A stretch of 36,909 nucleotides of DNA from Scenedesmus sp. ARA3 (taxonomy: Eukaryota > Chlorophyta > Chlorophyceae > Sphaeropleales > Scenedesmaceae): NCBI GenBank assembly GCA_004335835.1, contig RWJK01001400.1, forward strand, positions 3,367 through 40,275, given 5' to 3'. The position numbers were made by a program, and so were the translations under genes. The notes under the pieces are model-generated. The model made no database searches and was not told the origin of the DNA. It saw only the letters and a list, made by a program, of their open reading frames with translations. The stretch's first letter is position 1. Each line of letters opens with the position of its first letter. Shown one piece after another: positions 28,104 through 36,909 of this stretch.

Positions 28104-30277
28104 GCAGCCAAGTGTCCGTTTCCTGGCGTGGCTGCAGCCGTCTCTGCAGCTGCTGCTCCTGACACAGCACAGCGCACCACACTCACCAGCAGCAGCAGCA
28201 GCAGCAGTGCTGCAAGCGGCAGCAGCAGCAGCAGCAGCGGTGATGCCGAGTGTCCGTTCGGGGATACTGACACTGGCGGCGAGGCCAGTGCTGCCACTGA
28301 GCAGATGATGCTAGACAGCAAGGACATCCTGATGCTTGCTGTGAAGCTGTGCCAGAAGGAGAGCGTGGATGGCAGCCTTGACCTTGAGATGCTGCTCAGG
28401 TCGGTTTGTTCTGCCTGTTGTTTGGCATGTATGCAGATGTATATTGCTTCTGACAATTTGGCTACTGCTTGCTCGGTGCTGGCTGTGAGAAGTTTGAACT
28501 GCTGCCTGGAATATGCAGCAGCTGAATATCGACTGCTTCAGGATGCCGTATGCGAAGCATGGGTTGTCAATAAGCAGCCTGGGCTGGCTGCTGGTATTGA
28601 TGATGCGAACAGTTTGGTTGCTGCTACTGCTATCCGCTGACTGTTGATGGTCTGCTGCTGCTTGCATCTGCCGTGCTGCCCCTGCAGTCAGATGAAGACG
28701 TTCTTTGCTGCAGGACACGACACAACTGCAGGCCTGTTGTGAGTGTTTCCCCCTTACTGCATGATTTTGCCAGCTTGCAGGATATTTGAACTCCTGTGTT
28801 TGGCTTGATGCAGACGTTGGCAGAGCAGCATGCAGCATCGGCTGCTGCATCAGCCTGTCTGCAGCCCACACGCATTGCATCACTGCTGGCGCGCATGCAG
28901 CACGCATTGTGGCCGCTTGGTTGCGTGCGACAACGGTGGTGACGTGTGGCTTCTGGCAACCTCTGAAGACAGCTTGCGCCGCAATGCTGTTGTTTTACTG
29001 CATTATGACACTTGTTCGTTACAACATGTTATAACACAATGTGTTGCAGGGGCTGGACGATGTGGTATTTGTGCCAGCACCCGGAGGTGGAGCGACGGCT
29101 GGCTGCCGAGGTGGCAGCAGTGCTGGGCAGCAGCAGCCAGCCCAGCTACCAGCAGCTGAGCGAGATGCGCTACCTCAATGCAGTGCTCAAGGTGGGCTGC
29201 AGCTGCTGCTGCTGCTGCTGCTGCTGCAGATGCTGTGCATAGGGTTTCCTTTCGATGCAAGTCCGCCACAGCATGGATGCAATGAGCATGCAATGAAAAT
29301 GCAACCACGATGCAACGATAAATAGAATCTTGAGAAATCTAGGGGTAAACACCCTCTGCGAGCCCGAAAAAAGCCCGGATTCGGGTTCTACATGTTCTAA
29401 TACCTTTGTTCCTTCAGTGTCGCGGCCAGGCGCCCAGTAAATTGTGAGATATCCACGATCGAATCTTGATTGCAATTGCAATGCAATTGCAACGTGCGTG
29501 CAACGCTTGCCATTCGCGGTGGCGGAATTGCATCGAAAGGAAACCCTATGGCATGCCTGCAGCAGCTTCGCTGCATGTTGCATTCTCTTGTTCATTGGTG
29601 TTCAATGGTTGCTATTACCATCGCTGGACACTCGGCACATCAAGTGCATATGACACGCATGCAGTAGCGCGGCCCAGCAATAACATGTCATGTAACATAT
29701 GGTAAATCTCAAAATCCATCAGGATTTTTTTGAAATTAAATGCATGTGCAGGAGTCGCTGCGTGTGCGGCCGCCGGTGGGGCTGCTGGCCCGCTGGGGCC
29801 CTGAGGGCAGCAGCCTGGCTGGATATGACACCAGCAGCAAGGTGCTGCTGGTCTCACCCTACGTGCAGCACATGGACACGCAGGTGAGCGTAACGCTGCA
29901 CTGATTTGAGAGCTCTGGTGACAGCAGCTGATTGAAGTCGTGTGTACGCGTGCGTGGCTGTGCTGCTGACAGATGGCTGCTGTGTGCACTGCAGCTGCTA
30001 GGCAGACGTGTATGTTGGTGCCATGTTGATGGCAGCCTGACAGCTAGCCTTGCTGGTGTTCCCGCAGTTTGGTGCGGGTGTGGCGCCCGGCGGCAGCAAT
30101 CCTCAGGGTCATCGGTCGTGCTGGTGCACTGCTGCTTGAAGTCTCGCTGTGGTTGCAAAACAAATCTTCTGCTGCTGCAACTTTGCGTAGGTGTGGGGCC
30201 AGGATGCAGCAGACTTCAGGCCGGAGCGCTGGTTGGAGGAGGGCGGCACTGCTCAAATCTGCACACTCTGACCACAG

Positions 30278-30309
<32 letters not shown>

Positions 30310-30930
30310 AATTCTGCACAGGTGTGGGGCCCAGATGCGGCAGACTTCAGGCCGGAGCGCTGGCTGGAGGAGGGCGGATTAGCGCAGCGCGTGCCCCCTT
30401 ACTCCTACATGCCCTTCAGCCGCGGGCCGCGCAACTGCATTGGCGCGCAGTTTGCGCTGCTGGAGGCCAAGACCATCCTGGCCATGATGCTGCAGTGAGT
30501 GGCTGGGTCAGTAGGAGTAGCGTTTGTAGCTGCGCAGATAAGTGTCACGCTTCAAGTGTGTGGTTAGAGTACAAAAAGGTGGGATTGGATTGCAGGTGCT
30601 GCAGTAGTCTGAGACCATCCTGGCCTTGCTGTTGTGGTGGTTGGGGACATGTGTCATCAAGCTGCAGCAGTCTAAGGACCATCCTGGTGCTGTGTTGCTG
30701 CTGCTACGGCAGTCCATTGCTGACTGCTCCTGATGGCTCTGCTGCTGCTGCTGCTGCTGCTGAATCTCTTGCGGCCTTGCAGGAAGTTCGAGTTTGAGTA
30801 CGCCGGCGACAAGCCGGAGGAGGTGCTCATGAGCGTGACAGCACACCCCAAGTTTGGCGTGCCGCTGCGCGTGAGGCGCAGGGCGCAGCCAGCAGCAGCA
30901 GGAGCAGCAGCAGCTGGCGCGGGCTGGTGA
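25373..30930 (+). CDS. Cytochrome P450 monooxygenase, 10 exons, likely plastid-targeted
   Basis: Heme-thiolate monooxygenase; substrate unknown. Exons: 25373-25534, 25877-26062, 26880-27158, 27484-27583, 27853-28399, 28688-28738, 29050-29191, 29752-29883, 30322-30494, 30783-30930; 1920 nt, 639 aa, all phases matching. Hallmarks: I-helix AGHDTT (433-438), ExxR as ESLR (490-493), PERW (544-547) and heme loop [11 protein letters not shown] with Cys572. The first 54 residues are Arg/Ser/Ala-rich without acidic residues and precede the proline hinge PPRPPELPG, so a transit peptide is likelier than a membrane anchor (inference). Exon 5 carries an insert of about 100 residues rich in Ser and Ala, with two Cys-Pro-Phe motifs (Cys330, Cys376). 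Intron 3 has a GC donor (AAG|GCAAGC). Introns 2 and 8 hold truncated exon copies and intron 7 a MITE-like element. I cannot assign a CYP family; it lacks CYP97 and CYP55 features. Confidence 0.95.
26524..26879 (+). repeat. Three tandem truncated copies of the 5' edge of P450 exon 3
   Basis: Acceptor plus about 85-95 nt of exon 3 ([20 protein letters not shown]) is present at 26524, 26643 and 26761 before the intact exon at 26880: spacing 119, 118 and 119 bp. The unit includes the CT-rich tract (ctttttgcccctttcacag). Entering at any of the first three acceptors in phase leads to a premature stop (26653, 26766 or 27124), so only the last gives the full protein. Copies 2 to 4 are about 95% alike, implying recent duplication. 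Confidence 0.96.
27159..27160 (+). other. GC splice donor of P450 intron 3
   Basis: The exon end ATCTGCAAG is followed by GCAAGC, the strong consensus typical of GC-AG introns. The protein reads EVICK then VGFGEDI with phase preserved. No nearby GT donor keeps the frame. Confidence 0.8.
28062..28240 (+). repeat. (AGC)n tracts coding poly-Ser in the P450 insert
   Basis: Runs of AGC at 28062-28103 (14 Ser codons), about 28188-28207 and about 28219-28238 encode serine tracts inside exon 5. In this frame the same CAG-type repeat that is intronic elsewhere is translated. Confidence 0.85.
29238..29550. mobile_element. MITE-like element with terminal inverted repeats in P450 intron 7
   Basis: The left end CATAGGGTTTCCTTTCGATG is the exact reverse complement of the right end at 29531-29550. 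The match extends inward to about 31 bp (through TCCGCCAC) with one mismatch, then weakly further with repeated TGCAA/TTGCAT motifs. The element is about 313 bp, non-coding and lower in GC than its surroundings. A TA lies symmetrically at both ends, compatible with a Tc1/mariner-type TA target site, but because it is within the inverted repeat this is not proof of a target duplication. Confidence 0.75.
30186..30246 (+). repeat. Truncated copy of the 5' edge of P450 exon 9
   Basis: About 55 nt of exon 9 ([19 protein letters not shown]; intact exon starts at 30322) is duplicated 132 bp upstream after a TAG acceptor, reading [19 protein letters not shown], and then diverges. Confidence 0.93.
30283..30309. 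repeat. (CTG)n run before the P450 exon 9 acceptor
   Basis: About nine CTG units in sense, followed by CAATTCTGCACAG and exon 9. A similar run at 30738-30762 lies upstream of the exon 10 acceptor (30783). Confidence 0.8.
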
Positions 30931-32411
30931 GCTGGGCTGCGGCAGCAAGGGGGAGGGACTGCGGTGGCTGCGCCGCAGGCGCAGCTACTGCAGCAGCTGC
31001 TGTCAACTCAGCTGCATGCGGCTGTTGTGATCGGCGTTCATTTGTCTGTGGGCAAGGATGTGTGATGGTTGACTTGAGGCCTTTGTATTATGTCCAGTAG
31101 TTGGAGTGCTTTGCTGCCCACGGTGTGCTGGCAACTTGCAATTTTCATGGAGCATGTGTCGGCCACAGGCCAAGGGCTGTGTCTTGCAGCTTTTATCAGA
31201 ACACGCTGGATGTGATGCTTACTTTACTGTCTGACATGTGTTGGGTTTGATTGGCGGTGCAGCATGTATGCAAGCTTGGTATTTGCGCACGTGTCAATGA
31301 CTGTTTACTTCTGCTGAGTTTGCACAGCTCGTGGACGCGTCGCTGAGAGCCTGCGCAGGTCAACACAAAAGCAGCCTGGCTGAAAGCGCCGGGCTGGCAC
31401 AGGGACTGTCACAACAGTGTTTGTCATGCATGACATGTTGCTGCGTAGTGCGGGTGGGCTTGCATGCCATTCTGACCTGATGCTGGGCTGCTGCCAGCTA
31501 TCAAGCCCGGCTGTTTGGCAAAGCAGTTGTGCATGTCAGGTCAAGGTCGTGGGTTGCATTTTGTTGTCACTGCTTCACATGGTGCTGCGTGTTTGGTTGT
31601 GCTGTTATGGCTGGTTACAGTTGCCGTGCAGCACTGCAGGTATATATCCTTGAGCTCTGGCTTTCCGAGTAACAGCCTCGCAGGGGCGTCACACCCATAG
31701 TATGGCGTGTGGCATGTGACATCATCAAGCATGGTGCCAAGTGTTGTTTTTCATCATCAAGCATGGTGCCAACCTTGCAGATCTGTAATTACAGATCATG
31801 TAGACGCCGGTGGATTGAATGCCTGCCTATGTTGGCGTGCATTAAGAATCATTGGCGCAGCGTCATCCGCTAAACCAGCACGTCCACAAGCATGCCACTG
31901 GCAGCGCCGTTGACACAGTGCTGCGTGGGATGCCTGACAACCCCGCTGACACAAGCATGCTGTGATAGTGCACCACATCACCACACGCTTGAGGAAGAAG
32001 GCACGATACATGCATGCCGTTCGCGCTGCTGATGCTTGTCGTGCTGAGGACAGAGGCTGCTGCGGCAAGCAACCACTGAAAGTGCCAGTGCTGACAGCAA
32101 TGCAGACTGGTCTTGCAGAGCACAAAATCATGCTCGTTTGGAGGCTGCAGGCAGCTGCAGTGGCGACAAGCCCAACACCCATCCCTGCCTAAGCTCCCAT
32201 TATAAACCCATACACTTCGAAGGAATTCCTGAAAGCCATCCACCCACCAAAGCCATGCTCATATGCAGATGCCAGCGATTCATTACTAATGGTTGTGATA
32301 CAACCTCAGCAAAGCCGCAACAGGGCAAGTAATGCAGGCTGCCGCAATGCACACCACCACCCTAACACACATACACAGCAGCTTCACGCCCTGCTGTGCG
32401 TGGCAACCTGC
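30931..32411. other. Convergent intergenic region (3' UTRs)
   Basis: Separates the P450 stop from the stop of the large minus-strand gene. No exon-like frame is supported. A 21-bp direct repeat (catcatcaagcatggtgcca core) occurs at about 31720 and 31751. Both 3' UTRs probably lie here, meeting near the TGTAA palindrome. Confidence 0.6.
31780..31797. terminator. Palindromic bidirectional TGTAA poly(A) signal
   Basis: GATCTGTAATTACAGATC is a perfect 18-bp palindrome and so carries TGTAA on each strand (31784-31788 plus, 31789-31793 minus). Scanning by eye, it is the first TGTAA downstream of the P450 stop on the plus strand and the first downstream of the large gene's stop on the minus strand. 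That would give 3' UTRs of about 0.85 and 0.62 kb. Confidence 0.6.
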
Positions 32412-33020
32412 TCAATAGTACCCGCTGTTGTGCCCGCTGTTGCCTAGGGCAGCCTTCTTAGGGTTGTACGGCTGCGAAGACCTACCACCCCATTGCTGCT
32501 GCTGCTGCTGCTGGGAAGAGCTGCCCGGATCCCGCCGATGATCTGCTGACGGCGTCCCCCTGCTGCCACCCGCACTGCCTGGCCTGTTGCTTAGACCCTT
32601 GTACTGCTGCTGCTGCTGCTGGCCGCCTGCGCCGTCTGCAGCACCAGCACGAGGAGGAGGCGATATGCTAGGCCTGCTGCGCTGCTGCTGCTGGTAAGCT
32701 GCTGAGCCGCCAGGCGGCGGTGGCGGGAGTGGCGGTGGGATGGGCGTGTATCCGCTGCGCTGAGCTGGGGGTCTCGCACCGCTCGGCGGTCCTGCAGCTG
32801 CATCGCCATCCCTATCTGGCTTGCTGCCGCCGCCTCTGCCTGCTGCAGCATCATTAGCTGCTGCTGCTGCTGCTGCTGCAGGGCCGCCTGCGCCGCTGCC
32901 AAGAGGGCTCCTTCCCCTGCTGCTGCCACCAGCAGCATCAGCACCACCAGCACTGCTAGGTCTGCCCGATGCTGCAGCTGCCAGCGCCCGGCCTACAGCA
33001 GCACCAGGGCCGCCGTTGCT

Positions 33021-33051
<31 letters not shown>

Positions 33052-35941
33052 CTGCCGCCAAGTGATGGTGGCTCGCTGCTGCCCTGCCTGACGGGAGAAG
33101 CCCTAGGGGAGGCCTGTGGTGAGGCCTTGGGGGAGGGCCGAGGCGGCTTCTGCATCGGGCGCTTTGCCTGCTGCTGCTGCTGCTCCTGCGCCGTGTTGTC
33201 TGCACTCTGTGAGCGCTTGGCGCCAGGAGCAATAGCAGCAGCAGCAGGCTTATCGCCAGCAGCAGCGGTAGCTGGCGGTGACGGCCGCCGCGCAGGCCCC
33301 TGCTGCTGCTGCTGCTGCTGCTTCTGTCCAAGGCTGTTGCCAGCAGCAGCACCGCCCAGACGTGAGGCACCGCCTCCAGCTGCTGCAGCAGCAGACTCCG
33401 GCACATTGCCTGCTGCAGCAGCAGAAAGAGGCCGCTTGCTAAGGGCAGATGTGATGGCCTTGCCAGCCCTATCGCCTGCACCCCCCACATCCATGCCATC
33501 ACTCCTGCTGTTGCAGCTGCCAGACGGCTCCAGCGCTGCTGTTGCTGCTGCCTTGCTGTTGGGTGGCGCGCCAGCAGCAGGCTTGCGGCCAGCTGCTGCT
33601 GCAGCTGCTGCAGCAGCGTTGCCCACTACTGCTGCCTTGAGCAGGCCCCCGCCGCTGCTCCTGTCCTTGCCGCTGCTGTTGCCCTTGCCCGCAAGTGCTT
33701 TGACCGGGCTGCTGTTGCCAGCAGCAGCAGCAGCAGCAGCAGCAGCACCACCAGCCTGGCCGGGAGGCCTGCTGCTGCCTGCTGCAGCAGGCCTTCCCAT
33801 TGCGCCTGCTGCTGCTGCTGCTGCTGGCCGCTGCTGCTGCCCAGCACCAGGGGAGGCGCCTGCAGCACCAGCTGAGCCTGGACGCTGCCCCGCTACTGCT
33901 GCAGGCCTACTCTGGCCAGATGCTTTGCCAGCCACCCCAGCAGCTGGACTGCTGCGCTGCAAAGGTGCAGCCTGGCCCATGCTACTGCCAGTCTGGCCCG
34001 TGCCTGCCTGGCTATCCCCAGCATCTGACAGGCGTGCAGGCCTCACCCCTCCTGGCCCTGCAGCAGCAGCAGCAGCAGCTGCACCTGGCTGTGTGCGCTC
34101 TTTACTGCTGCCAGCAGGAGCGCTGCTACCGCCGACCCGCTGCTGCTGCTGCTGTTGGCCTTGCTGTGGTCGCCCCTGGCCTGCAGGACGCTGCAGGCCC
34201 TGCTGCTGCTGCCGCTGCTGCTGCTGGCCGCCAGTCCTGCTGCCTGCAGCGCCATCCGTCCCCGGCCCTGGCGGTCGCGGCCGCTGCTGCTGCTGCTGCT
34301 GCTGCTGTTTGTGGCTGTCTCCAGCCTGTGTGCCAGCGCCATCACCAGCAGCAGCAGCAGTAGGCTGGCCTTGCTCATCATCCCTGTCACGCGCAGCACG
34401 CTGCTGCTGCTTCTGCTGCACTGCATCATCATCGGCTAGGCCATCATCGTCATCTTCGTCATCAGACTCGTCAATAACAAAGCCGCGCCGGTGCTGCTTT
34501 GCTCCCTGCTGCTGCTGCTGCTGCTGCTGCTTGCGGGGTGCTTGACCTCCGTCCTGCGACTGCGAGTGCTGCTGCTGCTTGCGCTGCTGTGTGTCTTGAG
34601 AATGAGAATGCGATTGAGATGGCTGCTGAGGTGGCGGCCGAGCTGCTTTGCTGCGCTTGGCTGCCGGCTCAGAGAACCCGCCTTGCTGTGCTGGCCGCTT
34701 GCTGCCTGCTGCAGCAGCAGCAGCGCCAGCAGCAGCATGCGCTGACCGCTCCTCATCTGCCGCTGCTTGCTGCTCAAACACAGCATCATAACCGGCAGCA
34801 GCAGCAGCAGCAGCAGAGGGGGCGAGGAGCCCATCAACTGCTTCGCCCCCATCATCCTCTGCTGCTAGCAGCCGCGCACCTGACACGCCGGCAGCAGCCG
34901 CCACCGCTGCAGCAGCTGGCGCTGGCAGCGCCTGCAGGATATCTCTGGCCTGCTGCTGCAGCACGGACACGTGCTGGATGCCCTTACTCATAGGGTCTAA
35001 CATAAAGCCAGCAGGCAGACTGCCAGATTCCAGGTTTGCGGTGAGGCCGCTAGGGAGGCTGCTGCTGCCAAAGCCAGTTATAGCGAGGCCGCCTGCTGCT
35101 GCCAGCTTGCCTTGCTGCGCCAGCAGCGCATAGTGGCACGCAAACCAGCGCGAGAGCGGGTCGTGCAGCTGCTGGCTGCTGTTGCTGCGCTCTGCAAACT
35201 CCGATTCTGCAAGGGGGGAGAAGTCAGGTGAGGCAGGGCGTAGCGGTGCAGCAGGCACTACTGGCATGAAGCAGCATGGACGCAGACAGGTGAGGGGTGG
35301 CACTACGTACGCTGAGGCCACACACACACTGCTGCATGCGCATCCGCACGTGCATCCCAACAGCAAAGGCCCAGCAATGTCAGCGCGCACACGTAGACAC
35401 ACATGCATGGTAGCTCTGCACGCTGGCCTGCCTGCGCTCTTGGTACCACACAGAGAGCAGGCACCACCCCACACAACACAATTTGTGACACAAAGCGCAT
35501 CGGACCCACATGTAACTTCCCTCTCTCAAAGCACATAGCCCACGCAAGCACAGCCAGCTCACCTAGTGACATGTACATGCCCAGCAGGCCGCTGTGTGCA
35601 TTCTTTCATCCTAGAAAACTGACTCTTACTAACTCTAAGGCCACATAGAGGTCTGTCACATAGCACACGCAACAATTGCATGTGCATGAAACTCACCTGG
35701 TGACATGTAAATGCCCTGCAGGTAGCTGTGTCACTTTTTGAATCCTACAAAACTGACTGACTAATTCTAAGGCCACATAGAGGTCTGTCACATAGCACAC
35801 TCAACAATTGCATGTGTATGCAGCTCACCTAGCGACATGTACATGCCCTGCAGGTCGCTGTGGGCACTTTTTGCTGACGTGGCATCGTCATCATCATCCT
35901 CCCACTGCTCGCTGCTGTCGCCATCCCTGGCACCAGAGCGT

Positions 35942-35982
<41 letters not shown>

Positions 35983-36749
35983 TTTGCCGCCACCTGCATC
36001 CCTCAGCTGCTGCTGCTGCTTGCGTGGTCTGCTTGGCGCTGCTGCTGCAGGCCTCGCAGGTTGCTCTGCAGCACCCTGGTGCTGCTGCTGCTGCTCCTTG
36101 GCTTTACTGCTGCGAGGCTTGCCGCTGCCGCCTGCTGCTGCAGCAGCAGCATTGCCGGGGGCCCTGGCCACGCCATGCCCTGCTGCTGCTGCTGCTGCTG
36201 CTGCGTGTTGCGGCTTTGCGGGCCGCTGCTTGCTGGCTGGCTGGTCATCCTCATCATCCTCATCTTCATCATCATCCTCTTCAAAGCTCTCAGAAGGCTC
36301 TGCATCCCTGCCTGCATCCCTGCCCTTGGGCCGATCTTTGGCGCACTCTGCATCTGCCTTTGCAGCACCGTGGTGCTTCGCAGCGGCAGCAGCAGTGTCC
36401 CGGCGCTGCTGCTGCTGCCTATCCCGTGCGTGTGCATCATCCACATCCATCGCTGCATGTGCCTCTCGATCGCTATCCCAGCCACCACCTCTGCCGGCAG
36501 CTGCACCTGCCCTGCCGGCGGCAGTGCTGCCACCCAGCCGGCTCTGCTGGTGCTGCTGCTGCTGCTGCCGCACAGGCTGCGGTGCACTGAGCGCCTTGCG
36601 CGCCGGCTGCTGCTGCTGCTGCTGCTTGGCGTGGTGCGGCCGCTTGGCGCTGGTTGTCTCTGCGCCTGCGCCTGCGTCGCTGCTGGTTGCTGAGTTGTCT
36701 GATGACTCTTCTGCCCGCTTATCCTCCTCTTCTTCATCATCATCATCAT
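32412..36749 (-). CDS. Large low-complexity acidic/poly-Ala/poly-Gln protein, 3' part
   Basis: Two exons are seen: 35829-36749 and 32412-35206, joined at phase 1 (SL, then ESEFAERSNS). They encode at least 1237 residues and the gene continues beyond the right edge. The upstream exon begins at a CAG acceptor (36750-36752) with an Asp/Glu run, and has more acidic patches (SFEEDDDEDEDDEDD, EQWEDDDDD) between poly-Gln and poly-Ala. The terminal exon has one non-repetitive stretch (about 34900-35200, SRWFACHYALLAQQGKL to ARDILQALPAP), basic patches such as PAAKRSKAARP, an acidic block VIDESDDEDDDDG, then long Ala/Gln/Gly/Ser/Pro repeats, a PPPLPPPPP run and the end NSGHNSGYY. Composition suggests a nuclear, chromatin- or RNA-associated scaffold (inference). 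No family is recognised. A long plus-strand poly-Ala/Leu/Cys frame opposite is a shadow. Confidence 0.75.
35563..35760 (-). repeat. Two truncated copies of the donor edge of the large gene's upstream exon
   Basis: The exon end LQGMYMSLG (donor at 35829) is repeated with donors at 35697 and 35563: spacing 132 and 134 bp. Each keeps a GTGAG donor. The intron segment with AACTCTAAGGCCACATAGAG is repeated as well, so the unit is exon end plus about 90 bp of intron. Confidence 0.92.
35941..35983. repeat. (CAG/GCT)n tract coding poly-Ala
   Basis: An uninterrupted CAG-type run in the plus strand is read as GCT/GCA codons, giving about 14 alanines in the large minus-strand protein. Similar shorter runs fill both of its exons. 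Confidence 0.85.
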
Positions 36750-36909
36750 CTGTGCAATGAGAGCGCAACACGGACAGCACACAGCAGCATGCAGCAACGT
36801 CAGTTTCAATGCTGCAGCGTCTCACAGGCAGTCAGCAGCAACATCAAGATGCAAAAACTGAGGGATGCGCAGCTGTGCTGCAGGCTCAACACTGCTAAGC
36901 AAACACACG
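36750..36909 (-). other. Upstream intron of the large gene, running off the window
   Basis: The acceptor TTGCACAG at 36750-36757 begins this intron's 3' end (minus strand). No further exon is recognisable before the window edge. Confidence 0.5.

Noticed and set aside
28041..28104. (CAG)n frames as independent poly-Leu or poly-Gln genes at many places
   Set aside because: They are chance-open frames over trinucleotide repeats; only those inside supported exons are counted as coding.
15305..30930. NIRK and the P450 as a nitrite-to-N2O module with a P450nor (CYP55)
   Set aside because: The P450 has a monooxygenase I-helix AGHDTT and a eukaryotic-type layout with an N-terminal extension; CYP55 nitric oxide reductases differ in the I-helix and overall type. 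CIA2 lies between the two genes on the other strand.
25373..30930. P450 as a CYP97 carotenoid hydroxylase because of the apparent transit peptide
   Set aside because: The recognisable CYP97 motifs around the heme loop and substrate regions are absent; the match is only to general P450 signatures.
32821..34545. A 574-codon plus-strand poly-Ala/Leu/Cys frame
   Set aside because: It is the antisense shadow of the large minus-strand exon; GCN/CTG repeats are open on both strands. The minus strand has acidic blocks and a sensible splice junction.
835..36749. Junction copies as assembly errors
   Set aside because: Copies within an array differ by many substitutions and indels and occur in six separate loci with different unit lengths, which collapse or stutter errors would not produce.

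Overview
The window looks like nuclear DNA from an intron-rich, GC-rich green alga, most likely a chlorophyte of the Scenedesmus/Tetradesmus or Chlamydomonas kind (inference). Four observations support this. Genes are split by many short introns with GTGAG or GTGCG donors and CAG acceptors. (CTG/CAG)n runs are everywhere. Proteins carry poly-Ala, poly-Gln and poly-Ser inserts. TGTAA, the chlorophyte polyadenylation signal, sits downstream of several genes. There are no operons, tRNAs, rRNAs or CRISPR arrays.

Layout, left to right. 1-834: 3' flank. 835-12587 (minus): MSH2, the eukaryotic MutS mismatch-repair subunit; 19 exons join in frame to 1046 aa. 12588-15304: mostly non-coding, with a possible 75-aa gene (minus, 14029-14874) whose first intron holds a 41-bp minisatellite. 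15305-20272 (minus): a copper nitrite reductase (NirK) in 10 exons with all copper and catalytic residues. 20273-23718: little recognisable, apart from one signal-peptide-like exon near 21.6 kb. 23719-25049 (minus): a complete MIP18/AE7 (CIA2) cytosolic Fe-S assembly protein, 4 exons, 163 aa. 25373-30930 (plus): a cytochrome P450, 10 exons, 639 aa, probably plastid-targeted, divergent from CIA2 across 323 bp. 30931-32411: convergent intergenic region with an 18-bp palindrome carrying TGTAA on both strands. 32412 to beyond 36749 (minus): the 3' part of a large low-complexity nuclear-type protein.

The genes do not form an obvious pathway. They are neighbouring housekeeping and metabolic genes.

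The most striking structure is shared by all of them. Introns next to many exons contain one to about ten truncated, diverged tandem copies of the exon edge: the last or first 30-100 nt of the exon together with its splice site, repeated every ~100-240 bp. I count about 30 such copies in MSH2 alone, with more in NIRK, the P450, CIA2, the 75-aa gene and the large 3' gene. Only the copy contiguous with the full exon keeps the reading frame. This looks like a genome-wide process that duplicates exon-intron junctions and produces arrays of decoy splice sites. It is the best candidate here for an undescribed phenomenon.
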